From: Vanilla planifolia
Taxonomy: Eukaryota > Streptophyta > Magnoliopsida > Asparagales > Orchidaceae
Length of the DNA: 64,000 nt
Assembly (NCBI GenBank): GCA_023846275.1
Contig: JAIUJO010000295.1
Span: forward strand, 124,001 to 188,000
Direction: 5' to 3'
Numbering within the stretch: position 1 is the first letter of the stretch; every line of letters starts with the position of its first letter. The notes beneath the pieces were generated by a model. The model had not been told where the DNA came from and searched no databases. It worked only from the letters and a program-made list of their open reading frames with translations. A program made the position numbers and the translations under genes. Positions 35,691 through 45,500 of the stretch are shown one piece after another.

Positions 35691-36187
35691 AGTAAGGTAG
35701 AGTTGAGTAGAGTAAGGCTAGGCTAGGCTAGGGTAGGCTAAAGTTGTACAGAATAGAGTTGAGAAGATTGGAGTAGAGTAGTATAGCATAGGGTAGAGTA
35801 GGGTAGGGTAAGGTAGAGTAGGGTACGGTAGGGTAGGGTAGAGCAGAGTAAGAGCAGAGTGGAGTAAAGTTGAGCTAGATTAGGCTAGGCTAATCTATGC
35901 TAGGCTAGACTAGGCTAGGGTAGGTTAGAGTAGAGTAGAGTAGAGTAGCATAGGATAAGGTAGGGTTGGGCAAAGTAGAGCACACCAGAGTATAGTAGAG
36001 AAGGCTAAGTTAAGCTAGGCTAGGCTAGAGTAGAGTAGAGTAGAGCGGAGTAGAGTAGAGTAGGTTAGGTTAGGCTAAGTAAGCCTAGGCTATGGTAGGC
36101 TAGGCTACACTAGGCTATGGTAGGCAAGAGTAGAGTAGCATAGGGTAGGGTAGGATTGGTGGGGTAGGATAGGGTAGGGTAGGGTAG

Positions 36188-36346
36188 TGTTCGATTCAGT
36201 TTTGTTCAGTTCAGTTCAGTTGAGTTTTGATCAGTTCGGTTTTGTTTGGTTTTGGTTCGGTTTGATTCATTTCGGTTCGATTTGATTCGATTCATTTCGA
36301 TTCTTTTCGGTTCGGTTCGGTTTGGTTTGGTTTGGTTCGGTTCGAT
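36188..36346 (+). repeat. GGTTY pentamer array B1
   Basis: First GGTTY array of the AT2 unit. It ends in a run of GGTTC/GGTTT and the exit GGTTCGATAGAGTAGAG, then AGGGT units with an AACGTAATGGAGGG word that recurs, in variant form, after A2, C2 and D2. Confidence 0.9.
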
Positions 36347-36417
36347 AGAGTAGAGTACAGTGGGGAATGGTATGGTAGGGCAGGGTAAGGTAACGTAATG
36401 GAGGGCATGTTATGGTA

Positions 36418-36435
36418 GGGTAGGGTAGGGTAGGG
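36418..36435 (+). other. G-quadruplex motif between B1 and B2
   Basis: Four GGG runs with TA loops, in the AGGGT block that follows GGTTY array B1. Confidence 0.75.
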
Positions 36436-36742
36436 TAGAGTAGCGCAGAGTAGAGAATAGTATAGTAAGTAAAGTAGAGTTGAGCGTAGCAGAGTAGAGC
36501 TAGGTTAGGCTAGTAGGGTAGGGTAGGGTAGAGTAGAGCAGAGTATAGTATAGTAGAGTATAGTAAAGTAGATTTGAGCATAACAGAGTAGAGCTAGGTT
36601 AGGCTAGGCTAGGCTAGGCTAGGCTAAGCAAGGCTAGGCTATACTAGGCTAGGATAGCTTAGAGTTGAATAGAGCAGAGTAGCATAAGGAAGGGTAGGAT
36701 AGGTTATGTAGGGCAAGATAGGGTAGGGTAAGGTTGAGTGGG

Positions 36743-36928
36743 CTTCGATTCTATTCAGTTCAGTTCGGTTCGGATCGTTTCGGTTCAATTAAGTTCGATT
36801 CGATTTGATTTGGTTCGGTTCGGTGTGAATGGGTTTGGTTCGGTTCCGTTCGGTCTGGTTCGATTTGGTTTGGTTTGGTTCAGTTCGGATTGGATTGCTT
36901 TGGTTTGGTTTGTCTTGGTTTGGTTAGG
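36743..36928 (+). repeat. GGTTY pentamer array B2, abutting mini-block AT'
   Basis: A degenerate GGTTC/GGTTT array that runs straight into AT' through GGTTAGGTTTTAAAAA, the same join as B3/AT2. It is paired with B3 by the local duplication. The plus-strand open frame here (Phe/Gly/Val/Arg peptide) is pentamer translation. Confidence 0.9.
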
Positions 36929-37150
36929 TTTTAAAAATAAATAATATTTTTATAATATATAATTTTAAAGATTATATTTTATAATGTTAATCTTTATGTT
37001 TAGCATACGATAAATTGATATTTTATATACATACATATATTTATATATATATATCTATGTGTGTGTGTATTTATATAAAATATCAATGTATCGTATGTTA
37101 AACATAAAGATTAATATTATAAAATATAATCTTTAAAATTATATATTAAA
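36929..37150 (+). repeat. AT', truncated AT-rich block folded into an inverted repeat
   Basis: The first about 100 bp match the 5' end of AT2, AT3 and AT4 (ATAATTTTAAAGATTATATT, then ATCTTTATGTTTAGCATA). Instead of continuing, the sequence turns back and reads its own reverse complement, then returns to AGAGT pentamers at 37,149. Arms are 36,953-37,029 and 37,072-37,148, 77 bp each with three mismatches by eye, around a loop of about 42 bp containing TA and GT repeats. The right arm (CGATACATTG read in reverse) is closer to the other AT blocks than the left arm (CGATAAATTG), so the arms have diverged since the event. Confidence 0.88.
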
Positions 37151-37419
37151 GTAGAGCAAAGTATAGTATAGTAGAGGTATAGTAAAGTAGAGTTGAGCAT
37201 AAGAGAGTAGAGCTAGGTTAGGCTAGTAGGGTTATGGTAGGATAGAGTAGAGGATAGTAAAGCATAGTAAAGTAGAGTTGAGCATAGCAGAGTAGAGCTA
37301 GGTTAGGTTAGGCTAGGCTAGGCTTGATTAGATAGGTTAGAGTAGAATAGAGTAGAGTAGCATAAGGTAGGGTAGGGTAGGGTATGTAGGGCAAGATAAG
37401 GTACAATAAGGTTGGTTGG

Positions 37420-37556
37420 GGTTCCATTCTATTCGGTTCAGTTTGGTTAGGACCGTTTCATTTCCGTTTGGTTTGATTTGGTTCAGTTTGGTTCAGTTCA
37501 GTTCGTTTTGGTTTGGTTGGTTTGTTTCGGTTTTGTTTGTCTTGGTTTGGTTAGGT
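37420..37556 (+). repeat. GGTTY pentamer array B3, abutting AT2
   Basis: Shorter partner of B2. It begins with GGTTCCATTCTATTCGG against CTTCGATTCTATTCAG in B2 and shares the GTCTTGGTTTGGTTAGG ending that leads into the AT-rich block. Confidence 0.9.
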
Positions 37557-40500
37557 TTTAAAAAAAAATAATATTCTTATAATATATAATTTTAAAGATT
37601 ATATTTTATAATATTAATCTTTATGTTTAACGTACAATACATTTATATATATATATACACATAAATAGGTAACAAATTACACCTTGAATAACCGTCAGGT
37701 AAAAAACATTAATTCGAATTTTTTAGCATAAGGAGTAATCAAATATATTATGTTGTTGATATAAAAAATAATATTTTGTTTTGTTATTTTTATTATATAA
37801 ATTAATATTTTGTCTTTTTATTTAATAATTAAAAATAAAACTAATAAATATAAATAAAAGTTTTTTGAAAATAAAAAAATTAAAAGTTTAATATAAACTA
37901 TTATCTATTAAAATAAGCACAATATGTCTTAGTTTTATATAATTATTTATTAAATCACACTTAGATTCTATACTATTTTAAAACCATTAGATTCTGTTAT
38001 TATTTAAGAAGTAAATTAATCTTTATATTTAAAAAAATAAAGTTAATGAATTTAATTGTTCTAATAGTAATGATATACCTTTTAAAAAATTAAATATTTC
38101 AATGTTTGATTTTATTTTATTTTTTATGATAGTGCATTGATAAAAAAATTTAAAAATTATTTTCTAAAGAATTTCAAAATATTTAAAATAAAAAAATTAG
38201 ACAAATATTCCTAATAGTTTCATTGGTTTATTATTTATCATTTATTACTAAAAATAGTTGCACATTTCATGTTGTTTATTACTTGATTGTTTTTTGCATA
38301 ATATGTTTTATGGAATAGCCAAAAAATTAGTAGCCTTCAAAATTATAGCCTTTTATGAAATTATGGTTAGCTCATGATTTTTGCTCTATTTTGATATTTG
38401 TCAATTTTTTATGCATTTGCACCCATGGTAAAAACTTTTTCATTATGTGAGACAAATAGAAAAAATGTCTCATAGATTGTTTATAATTATTTAAAATGTG
38501 CAAATTCTAAAGCATTAATTATTTTATATTTTTTTTCATATGATACAATTTATGCAACTTTCACAAAAATATTCACCATTGAAAATATGAAATTTGAGAA
38601 AAAATTGAATGATGGTTAATGCATAAGTTTTCTTAGTTTTTGACATCTACATAATTTGTTTTATAATGTTTTACCTAGAATAAGTATTCACATTGTCAAA
38701 CCAAAAGATAAATAAGTAGATTATTTGTTTAGAGGGTTTTTGTTTATTTTTGAAGTATAAAATCTGGAATAATAGAATTTTCAAATCTATTTTTTTGCTT
38801 AACATTTCGTAGATATAATCATATTTAAATAAAATTTATAAATAAATATATAATATTATTGGTAAATTTTACTAGTTCATGGAAAATAACAAAATTAAAG
38901 TACGCAAATTTGATCATTAAAATGGTTTCTCCTTCTTGTTTTTCATGTTAAAATAAGAGTAATTCATGCTTACTAAAAAAAATTTTAGTTGCTAGAAAGA
39001 AATTTATATTCATTACTCATAGTAAAAACATTTAATTTTAATTTGATTTAAAACATAAGTATTATATGAATATATTAAATTTATTATATACAAAAAAATA
39101 TTTAATTTTTAAAAATTTTAATATATAAATTAATATTCTAATATTTTAATTTAAACCTGAAAAAATTATAAATAGTGATAATATTTTTTTGTATGATAAT
39201 TTTACATATTTGTTTAAAAAATATGAATTAACTAATAATAATGATATATATTTTGGAGAAATTTTAAAGTTGGTATATATAATGTTCTTTTGGATTATAA
39301 TTTTATTTTAGTTTGAATTTTTTTAATGATCGTTATAAAAAATTATAGATAAAATTATAATATCTTGAAACTTTATGCTCCTAAAACATAAAGAATAAAC
39401 TTCAAACAAGTCATTAATATAAACACAAAAGAAAAAAATAATAACATAACATATAAATAAATAAGCAACTAGAGATCATCATTCTAACTATAAAATTAAA
39501 ATATGCCTAATATTATTATAACTTAGTTACCTTAAACTAAAAGGATAAAAATATAAATAATCAGTATCATCACTTTATATTTCTATGATCTAATAGACCT
39601 CATTTTACTTTAAATAAAGTATATTTATATTATAAGAAAACAGGTAATAAATTAAAATAGAAAATTTAATTCTTATTTTTTAGTCTAAAAATACTTTGAT
39701 TTATTAAAATATTGCATTTGTTTAATCACAATTTAAGATGACATTTATCACATTAAAAATAATTTTAAAAGTCTAATTATACACTTTTATAAGCACGTTG
39801 TTAAGTTTTTTTAATTAAAAAATTAAAACATAGTTTGACCAAAATAAATAATGATTTTATCCTTAAAAAATAATGAAAGAAAGAGATTTTTTCATAAAAA
39901 GTAAATACTATTTTATTCATTTTAAAATATAACTATTTTATGAAGTCACTATGCACAATAAATTTATTAAATATATAAACTTTTTATAGCAATTTTAAAA
40001 ATACATTTTAAAACTACTATTTATTAATAAATTTTTTATTCAAAATTATCTTTAAGAATAAACTTAAATGACAATATCTACATCACATAGTCATAGATTT
40101 TAAAATTATTAAAAAAACATTAACAAAATATTTTTGATATTTTTTATAGATTAAATAATTTTTTAGATTTTTTTGAATGTTTTCTCTCAGCAATAAAAAA
40201 TCTAATAAAAGACTAAAAAAAAATTTTTTCTTTAAGAAAGTGATAGGTAAAAATTTTCAAAATAAAATATGTTTAAAACAAAAAAACTAAATGTATATTT
40301 TAAATTAACTCAAATATATATTACATAAAAGTTATTATGTTTTATACAATCATCAAATAAAAGATATTCATTGATAAAATTTTTTATAATAATTTTTTTT
40401 CAATGAATGAAAAAACAAATCTTATTTTTAAAAATTTTCTTATTTTTAAAAAATGATACATAACAAAATTTAATTATTATTTTAATAAAATTGATTTTTG

Positions 40501-40981
40501 GAGGATATAGGAATTATTAAAATAAAGATTTTATACTTAACACTTTTATATAAAATAACTTGAAATAGATTTTCTATAAATTTCTAATTATGAAAAAATT
40601 AAAAATTTATTATAAATTTGAATAAAAATACTTTTTATGACATATATTTTTGTAAAATTATTTTTAAAAATACTTATTAATTTGTTAAACTCATACATTA
40701 TATACAAAGTAATATCTTAAGAGTCTTTTTGTTGATTTGTATAATAAATTAATTTTTTTTACAATAGTTGAAAGAAATCATGATTAAAATTAAATGTATT
40801 TAAAAAATAAACATTATGATTTTCATTTTTGGATTAAAATAAAGTTTTAAAAAAATTTAAAAAAATTTATCTTTAAAAGGTATTACTTTTTAAATTAAAT
40901 CATGTTTTTTATTAAAATTCATATTTGCGATACAAGTGATCATAGGAAGTATGAGACGCTCCAAGATTAAGAAACATAACA
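37557..40981 (+). repeat. AT-rich block AT2, about 3.4 kb
   Basis: Together with AT4 this is the most complete copy by eye. It retains the 72-bp stretch at about 39,969-40,040 (also present in AT3) that AT1 and AT4 lack, and a 280-bp segment at 38,952-39,231 bounded by TTAA and absent from AT1 and AT4. It retains the 66-bp stretch around 38,392-38,457 deleted from AT1. The 3' end (GATTAAGAAACATAACAGTA) agrees with AT3 rather than AT1/AT4. No open frame of note, terminal repeats or RNA gene were found. Confidence 0.85.
38952..39231. repeat. 280-bp segment private to AT2, flanked by TTAA
   Basis: AT1 and AT4 read CATGTTAACTAATAATAATG without interruption. AT2 reads CATGTTAA, then 280 bp, then a second TTAA (39,228-39,231) and CTAATAATAATG. 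A TTAA duplication would fit a TTAA-specific insertion of the piggyBac type, but I cannot see matching terminal inverted repeats. A deletion at TTAA microhomology in the AT1/AT4 ancestor explains it equally well. AT3 has lost this region and cannot decide. Confidence 0.6.
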
Positions 40982-42500
40982 GTAAAGTAGAGTAGAGTAG
41001 AGTAAAGTAGAGTGGTGCAAAGCAGAGTAGAAGTAGAACATAGTAGAGTGAAGTAGAGTAGAATAGAGTAGAGAAAAGCAAAGTAGAGTAGAACAGAGTA
41101 AAGTTGTGTTAGGTAGGCCAGAGTATAATAGAGTGAAGTAGAGTTGAGTAGAGTAACATAAGGCTAAGCTTGGCTAAGCTATGCTATGTTTAACTAAGCT
41201 AGGCTAAAGTAAAGTATAGTAGAGAAGGTTAGAGTAGAGTATAGTAGACTAAGGCTAAGCTAGGCTAGGTTAGGATAAGCTAGGCTAGGGTAGCATAGAG
41301 TAGATTAGAGTAGATTAGATTATAGGAGAGTAAAGAAGAGTATAATAGAGTATTATAAAGTAGAGTAGAGCAAAGCTAGGCTAGGCTAGGTTAGGCAAGG
41401 CTAGGCTAGGCTAAGCTTGGCAAGGGTAGGTTAAAGTAGAGTAGAGTACAATTAAGTGGAGTAAAGCAAAGTAAAGCTGAGTAGATTAGAATAAAATGAT
41501 GCTAAGTTAGGCTAAGCTAGCTTAGGCTAAAGTAGAGAAGGGCAAAGTAGAGTAGAATAAGGTTATGTTAAGCTATGCTTGGCTAGATAGGAATAAAGTA
41601 GAGTCGAGAACAGTAGAGTAGAGTAAGGCTAGGTTAGGCTTGGCTATGTTAAGTTAGGCTAGGTAAAGCTAGGCTAGGCTAAGCTAAGCTAAGTTAGGCT
41701 AGGTTAGAGTGGGTTATTATAGAGTAGAGTAGAGTATAATAGAGTAGAGAAGAGAGGAGTGGAGCAGAGTAGAGTGGAGCAGAGCAGAGCAGAGAAGAGT
41801 AAAGCAAAGTAGAGTAGAGTAGAGTAGAGAAATATAGAGAAAAGCAAAGCATAACAAAGCAAGGTAGAGCATAGTAGAATAGAGTAGAGTAATACTAAGC
41901 AAGGTTAGGTTAGGTTAGAGCATAATAAAGCAAAGTAGAGTAGAAAAGAATAAATTAAACCTAAGCTAGGTTAGAGTAGAGTATGGAAAAGTAGAGTAGA
42001 GTAAGACTATGCTAGGTTTGGATGGGCTAAGCTAAGCTAAGTTAGGCTAAGTTAGGATAGGTTAGAGAAGAGTAGAATATATTAGATTAGAATAGAGTAG
42101 AGAATAGTATAGTTGAGTAAAGTAGAGTAGAGTAGAGTAGGGTAGAGTAATGTAGAGTAGCATAAGGTTAAGTTAAGCTAGGCAATCATTGGCTACATTA
42201 AGCTAGAGTAGTGTAGAGTAAAGTTGAGTAGAGTAAGGCTAGGCTAAGGTAGTCAAGCATAGAGTAAAGTAGAGTAGTGTAGAGTAGAGTAGGATAAGAT
42301 AAGATAAGGTAGGGTTGGATAGAGTAGAGTAGGGTAAAGTAGAATAGAGTAGAGTAGTGTAGAGCAAAATAGAGCAGAGCAGAGCAGAAAAGTGTAGAGC
42401 AGTGTAGAGCAGATGGGAGGAGAGGAGAGGAGAGTAGAATAGAGTAGAATAGTGTAGAGTAACATAGCATAAGGTAGGGTAAGGTAGGGTAAGGTTGGGT
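40982..42500 (+). repeat. Pentamer flank downstream of AT2, paralogous to 51,392-53,070
   Basis: The AGAGT/AGGCT array after AT2 parallels that after AT3 at an offset of about 10.4-10.6 kb. Shared landmarks are AAATATAGAGAAAAG (41,830 and 52,326), ATTAAACCTAAGC (41,952 and 52,408), TTAGATTAGAATAGAGTAGA (42,072 and 52,592) and the purine tract followed by an AGGGT block (42,415 and 53,015). AGGGT runs are nearly absent before about 42,280, as in the flank after AT3. Confidence 0.8.
42415..42434 (+). repeat. Pure purine tract of GGAGA units
   Basis: Twenty consecutive purines; the homologous tract in the AT3 unit is at 53,015-53,034. Confidence 0.7.
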
Positions 42501-45500
42501 AGGGTGGGGTTGGGTTCGGTAGAGTAGTGTAGTAGTAGAGTGGAGTAGAGTAGAGCTGAGTAGAGTAAGGTCTAGCTAGGCTCGACTAGGCTAAGCTAGA
42601 GGAGAATAGAGTAGAGAGGAGTATAGTAGAATAAGGGAGAATAGAGTAGACGAAGGTAGAGTAAAGTGGAGTAGAATAGAGTAGAGTTGAGTAGAATAGA
42701 GTAAAGAAGAATAGGATAGGGTAAAGTAGGATAGGTTAAGGCAGAGTTAGGTAGGGTAGGGTGGGTAGAGTAAAGCAAAGTAGTGCATAGGAGAGTAGAG
42801 CAGCGAAAAGCACGATAGAGTTGAGTAGAGTAGAGTAAAGGAAAGGAGAGTTGAGGAGAGTAGAGTAGAGTAGAGCAGAACAAAGGAGAGGGGAGTTGAG
42901 AAGAATAGAAGAAAGTAGAGTAAAGAATCATAGGATATGGTATGGTATAGTAGGGTTGGGTAGAGTAGGGTAAAGTAAAGTAGATTAAAGTTAGGTTAAG
43001 CTAGGATAGAGGGTAGTATAGTATATTATTATATAGTAGATTAAAGTAGAGTAGAGTAGAGAAAAGTAGAGTAGAGTATAGTAGAATAGAGTAAAGATGA
43101 GTATAGTAGAGTAGAGTAGTGTAGAGTAGAGTAGAGTAGATTAGATTTGAGTAGAGTAGAGTAAAGTAAAGTAGAGTAGAATAGAATAGAGTAGAGTAGA
43201 ATAAAGTGGTGTAGAGTATCATAGAATAGAGCTAGGTTAGGTTAGGTTGGGCTAGAATAGAGTATAGTATAGTAGCATAGAGTAGTATGAAGTATAATAT
43301 AATACAGTAGAGTAGACTAAAGTAAAGTAGAGGAGAGTAGAGTAGAGTAGAGTAGAGTATAATAGAGTAGAATAAAGTAAGATTGAGTAGAGCTATTTTA
43401 GATTAGGCTAGACTACATAAGGCTAGAAAAGCTTAGGCTAGGCCTTGTTGAGATAGAGTAGAGTAGAATAGAGTATAATGGAGTAAAATATAATTAATTA
43501 GAGTAGAGCTAGGTTAGCCTAGACTAGGTTAAGCTAGGCTAGTATTGGTTTGAATAAAAAAGAGTAAAGTAGAGCAGAGTAGAGTAAGGTAGAGTATGAT
43601 AGGATAGGGTATAGTAGGGTAGGGTGGGGTAAGGTATATGAGGGTATTGTGAGGTAGTGTAGAGTAGAGTAGAGTAGAGTTTTGATAGGCTAGGTTGGGG
43701 TAAGCTAGGTGATGCTTGACTAGACTAGAGTAGAGTAGAGTAGCATAGAGTAGACTACAGTAGAGTAGAGTAGGGCTAGGCTAGGTTAGGTTAGGTTAGG
43801 TTAAGTTAGGCTAAGTAAGGCTAAGCTAGGCTAGGCTAGGCAAAGCTTAGTTAGAGTAGAGGAGAGAAGAGTATAGTAGAGTAGAGCAAGAAAGAGTAAG
43901 GAAAAGTAGAGCAAAGAAAGGTAGTATAGAGTAGTACTAAGCTAGGCTAGGTTAGAGCATAATAAAGTGAAGTAGTGTTAAGCAGAGTAGCACAGGATTT
44001 GCTAGGCTACACTATGTAAGCCTAGGCTAGAGTGTAGTAGGGTAGAGTAAGGTTAGTTTATATTAGATTAGAGTAGAGTAGAGTAGATTAGATTAGATTA
44101 GAGAAGAGAAGGGTAGATTAGAGTAGAGTAGAGAAGGCTAGAGTATAATAGAGTAGAGTATAGAAGAGTAGAGTAGAATAAAGTAGAGCAGAGTAGTGTG
44201 GAGTACTATAGCATAACATAGCGTAGGGTAGGATAAGGTATAATGTATGATAGGATAGGGTAGAGTATGCCAAGATAAGGTAGGGTATTATAAGGTAAGG
44301 TAGGTTATAGTAGAATGGAGTAGAGAAGAGTAGAGTAGAGTAAGGCTATGCTTGGCTAAGCTAATAATGGCTAGGCTGAGCTAACAAGGCCTTTGTTAAG
44401 CTAGGACAGAGTAGAGTAGAGTATAATAGTATATAGTAGAGTAAAGTATAGTAGAGTAAAATAAAGTAAAGTAGAGTAGAGTTGAGTATAGTTCAGTAGA
44501 GTTGATAAGAGTAGAGTAGAGTAAAGCATAGTATAGTACAATAAAGTATAGTATAGTAGAGTAGTGTATTGTAGAATAGGGTAAAGTAGGGTAAACAATA
44601 GTTTTAGGTTAAGGTAGTCTAAGCTAGGCTAGAGTATAATAGAGAAAAATAGAGTAGAATAAAGTAGTAGAGGGCTGGGCTAGGCAAGTCTATGTTCGGC
44701 TAAGTTAGGTTATAGTAGAGTAGAGTGGAGTAAAATATAATAAAGTGGAGTAGAATAGATCAGGGTTGGGTAAGCTAGGGTAGAGTAGAATAGAATAGAG
44801 TAGAGTAGAATAAAATTGAGTAAAGTAGAGTGGAGTAGACTAATGCTAGGCTAGGCTACGCTAAGCTAGGCTAAATTATAATAAAGTAATGTATAGTAGA
44901 GTGGAGTAAAAGAGGGCTAGGCTAGGCAAGACTATGTTAGGCTAGGCTAAGTTAAAGTAGAATAGAGTAGAGTAGAGTAGAGTAGAGTAGAATAAATAGT
45001 AGAGTAGAGTAGGATATATTAATGTAGAGCAGAGTAGAGTAGATTAGAGTAGAGTATAGTAGAGTAGAGTAGAGTAGAGTATAATAGAATAGAGTAGAGT
45101 AGAGTAGAATAGAGTAGAGTAAGTAGGGTAGGATAGGGTAGGGTATGATAAAGTTGGGTAGAGTAAAGTAGAGTAGATCAGAACAGTGTAGAGCAAAGCA
45201 GAGAGAATTAAAGGAGAGGAGAGGAAAAGATAGGAGAGTTTATGCGAGAATAGTAGAGGAAAGTAGAGCAAAGTAGAGTATGGTAAGGTTGGGTAAGGAA
45301 GGCCATGGTAGGGTAGTGTAGGATTAAGTAGGGTAATGTATGGTAGGGTAGGGCAAGGGTAGGGTTGGGCATGGTTGAGTTGGGTAGGGTAGGATAGGGT
45401 TTAACACGGTAGGTTAGGGTTGGGTAGGATAGGGTAAGATAGGGTAGGGTAAAATATGGTGAAGTAAAGTAGAGAAAGTTTAGGCTAGGCGAGGAGAGGC

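Larger units (their letters stand above)
27363..36187 (+). repeat. Mixed pentamer array between AT1 flank and GGTTY array B1
   Basis: About 8.8 kb of AGAGT, AGGCT and AGGGT blocks. AGGGT blocks are often entered through AGTAGCATAGGGTAGGG (for example 28,466, 28,755, 29,766, 36,137), and several are preceded by a GGAGA purine tract (28,700; 31,675; 32,673). The section 28,280-29,675 is the partner of the inverted copy at 1-1,380. The longest open frames in the window (minus strand, 28,979-29,771, up to 260 codons) fall here and overlap in three frames, which is what stop-free pentamers produce. I see no gene, RNA gene or mobile element. Confidence 0.9.
36476..37640 (+). repeat. Local tandem duplication carrying GGTTY array and AT-block start
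   Basis: Two adjacent segments share the same order of parts. GAGCGTAGCAGAGTAGAGC-like units at 36,482 recur at 37,195. GAGCATAACAGAGTAGAGC at 36,576 recurs at 37,280. The word TATGTAGGGCAAGATA at about 36,705 recurs at about 37,384. GGTTY arrays B2 and B3, then the start of an AT-rich block, complete each copy (36,929 and 37,557). The offset falls from about 713 to about 628 bp across the segment because the second GGTTY array is shorter. The first copy ends in the folded mini-block AT', the second in full-length AT2. Confidence 0.75.

Noticed and set aside
36738..36944. Plus-strand frames through GGTTY arrays (also 49,560-49,766) with Phe/Gly/Val/Arg/Leu repeats
   Set aside because: TTCGG/TTTGG repeats lack stops on this strand; no other coding evidence.
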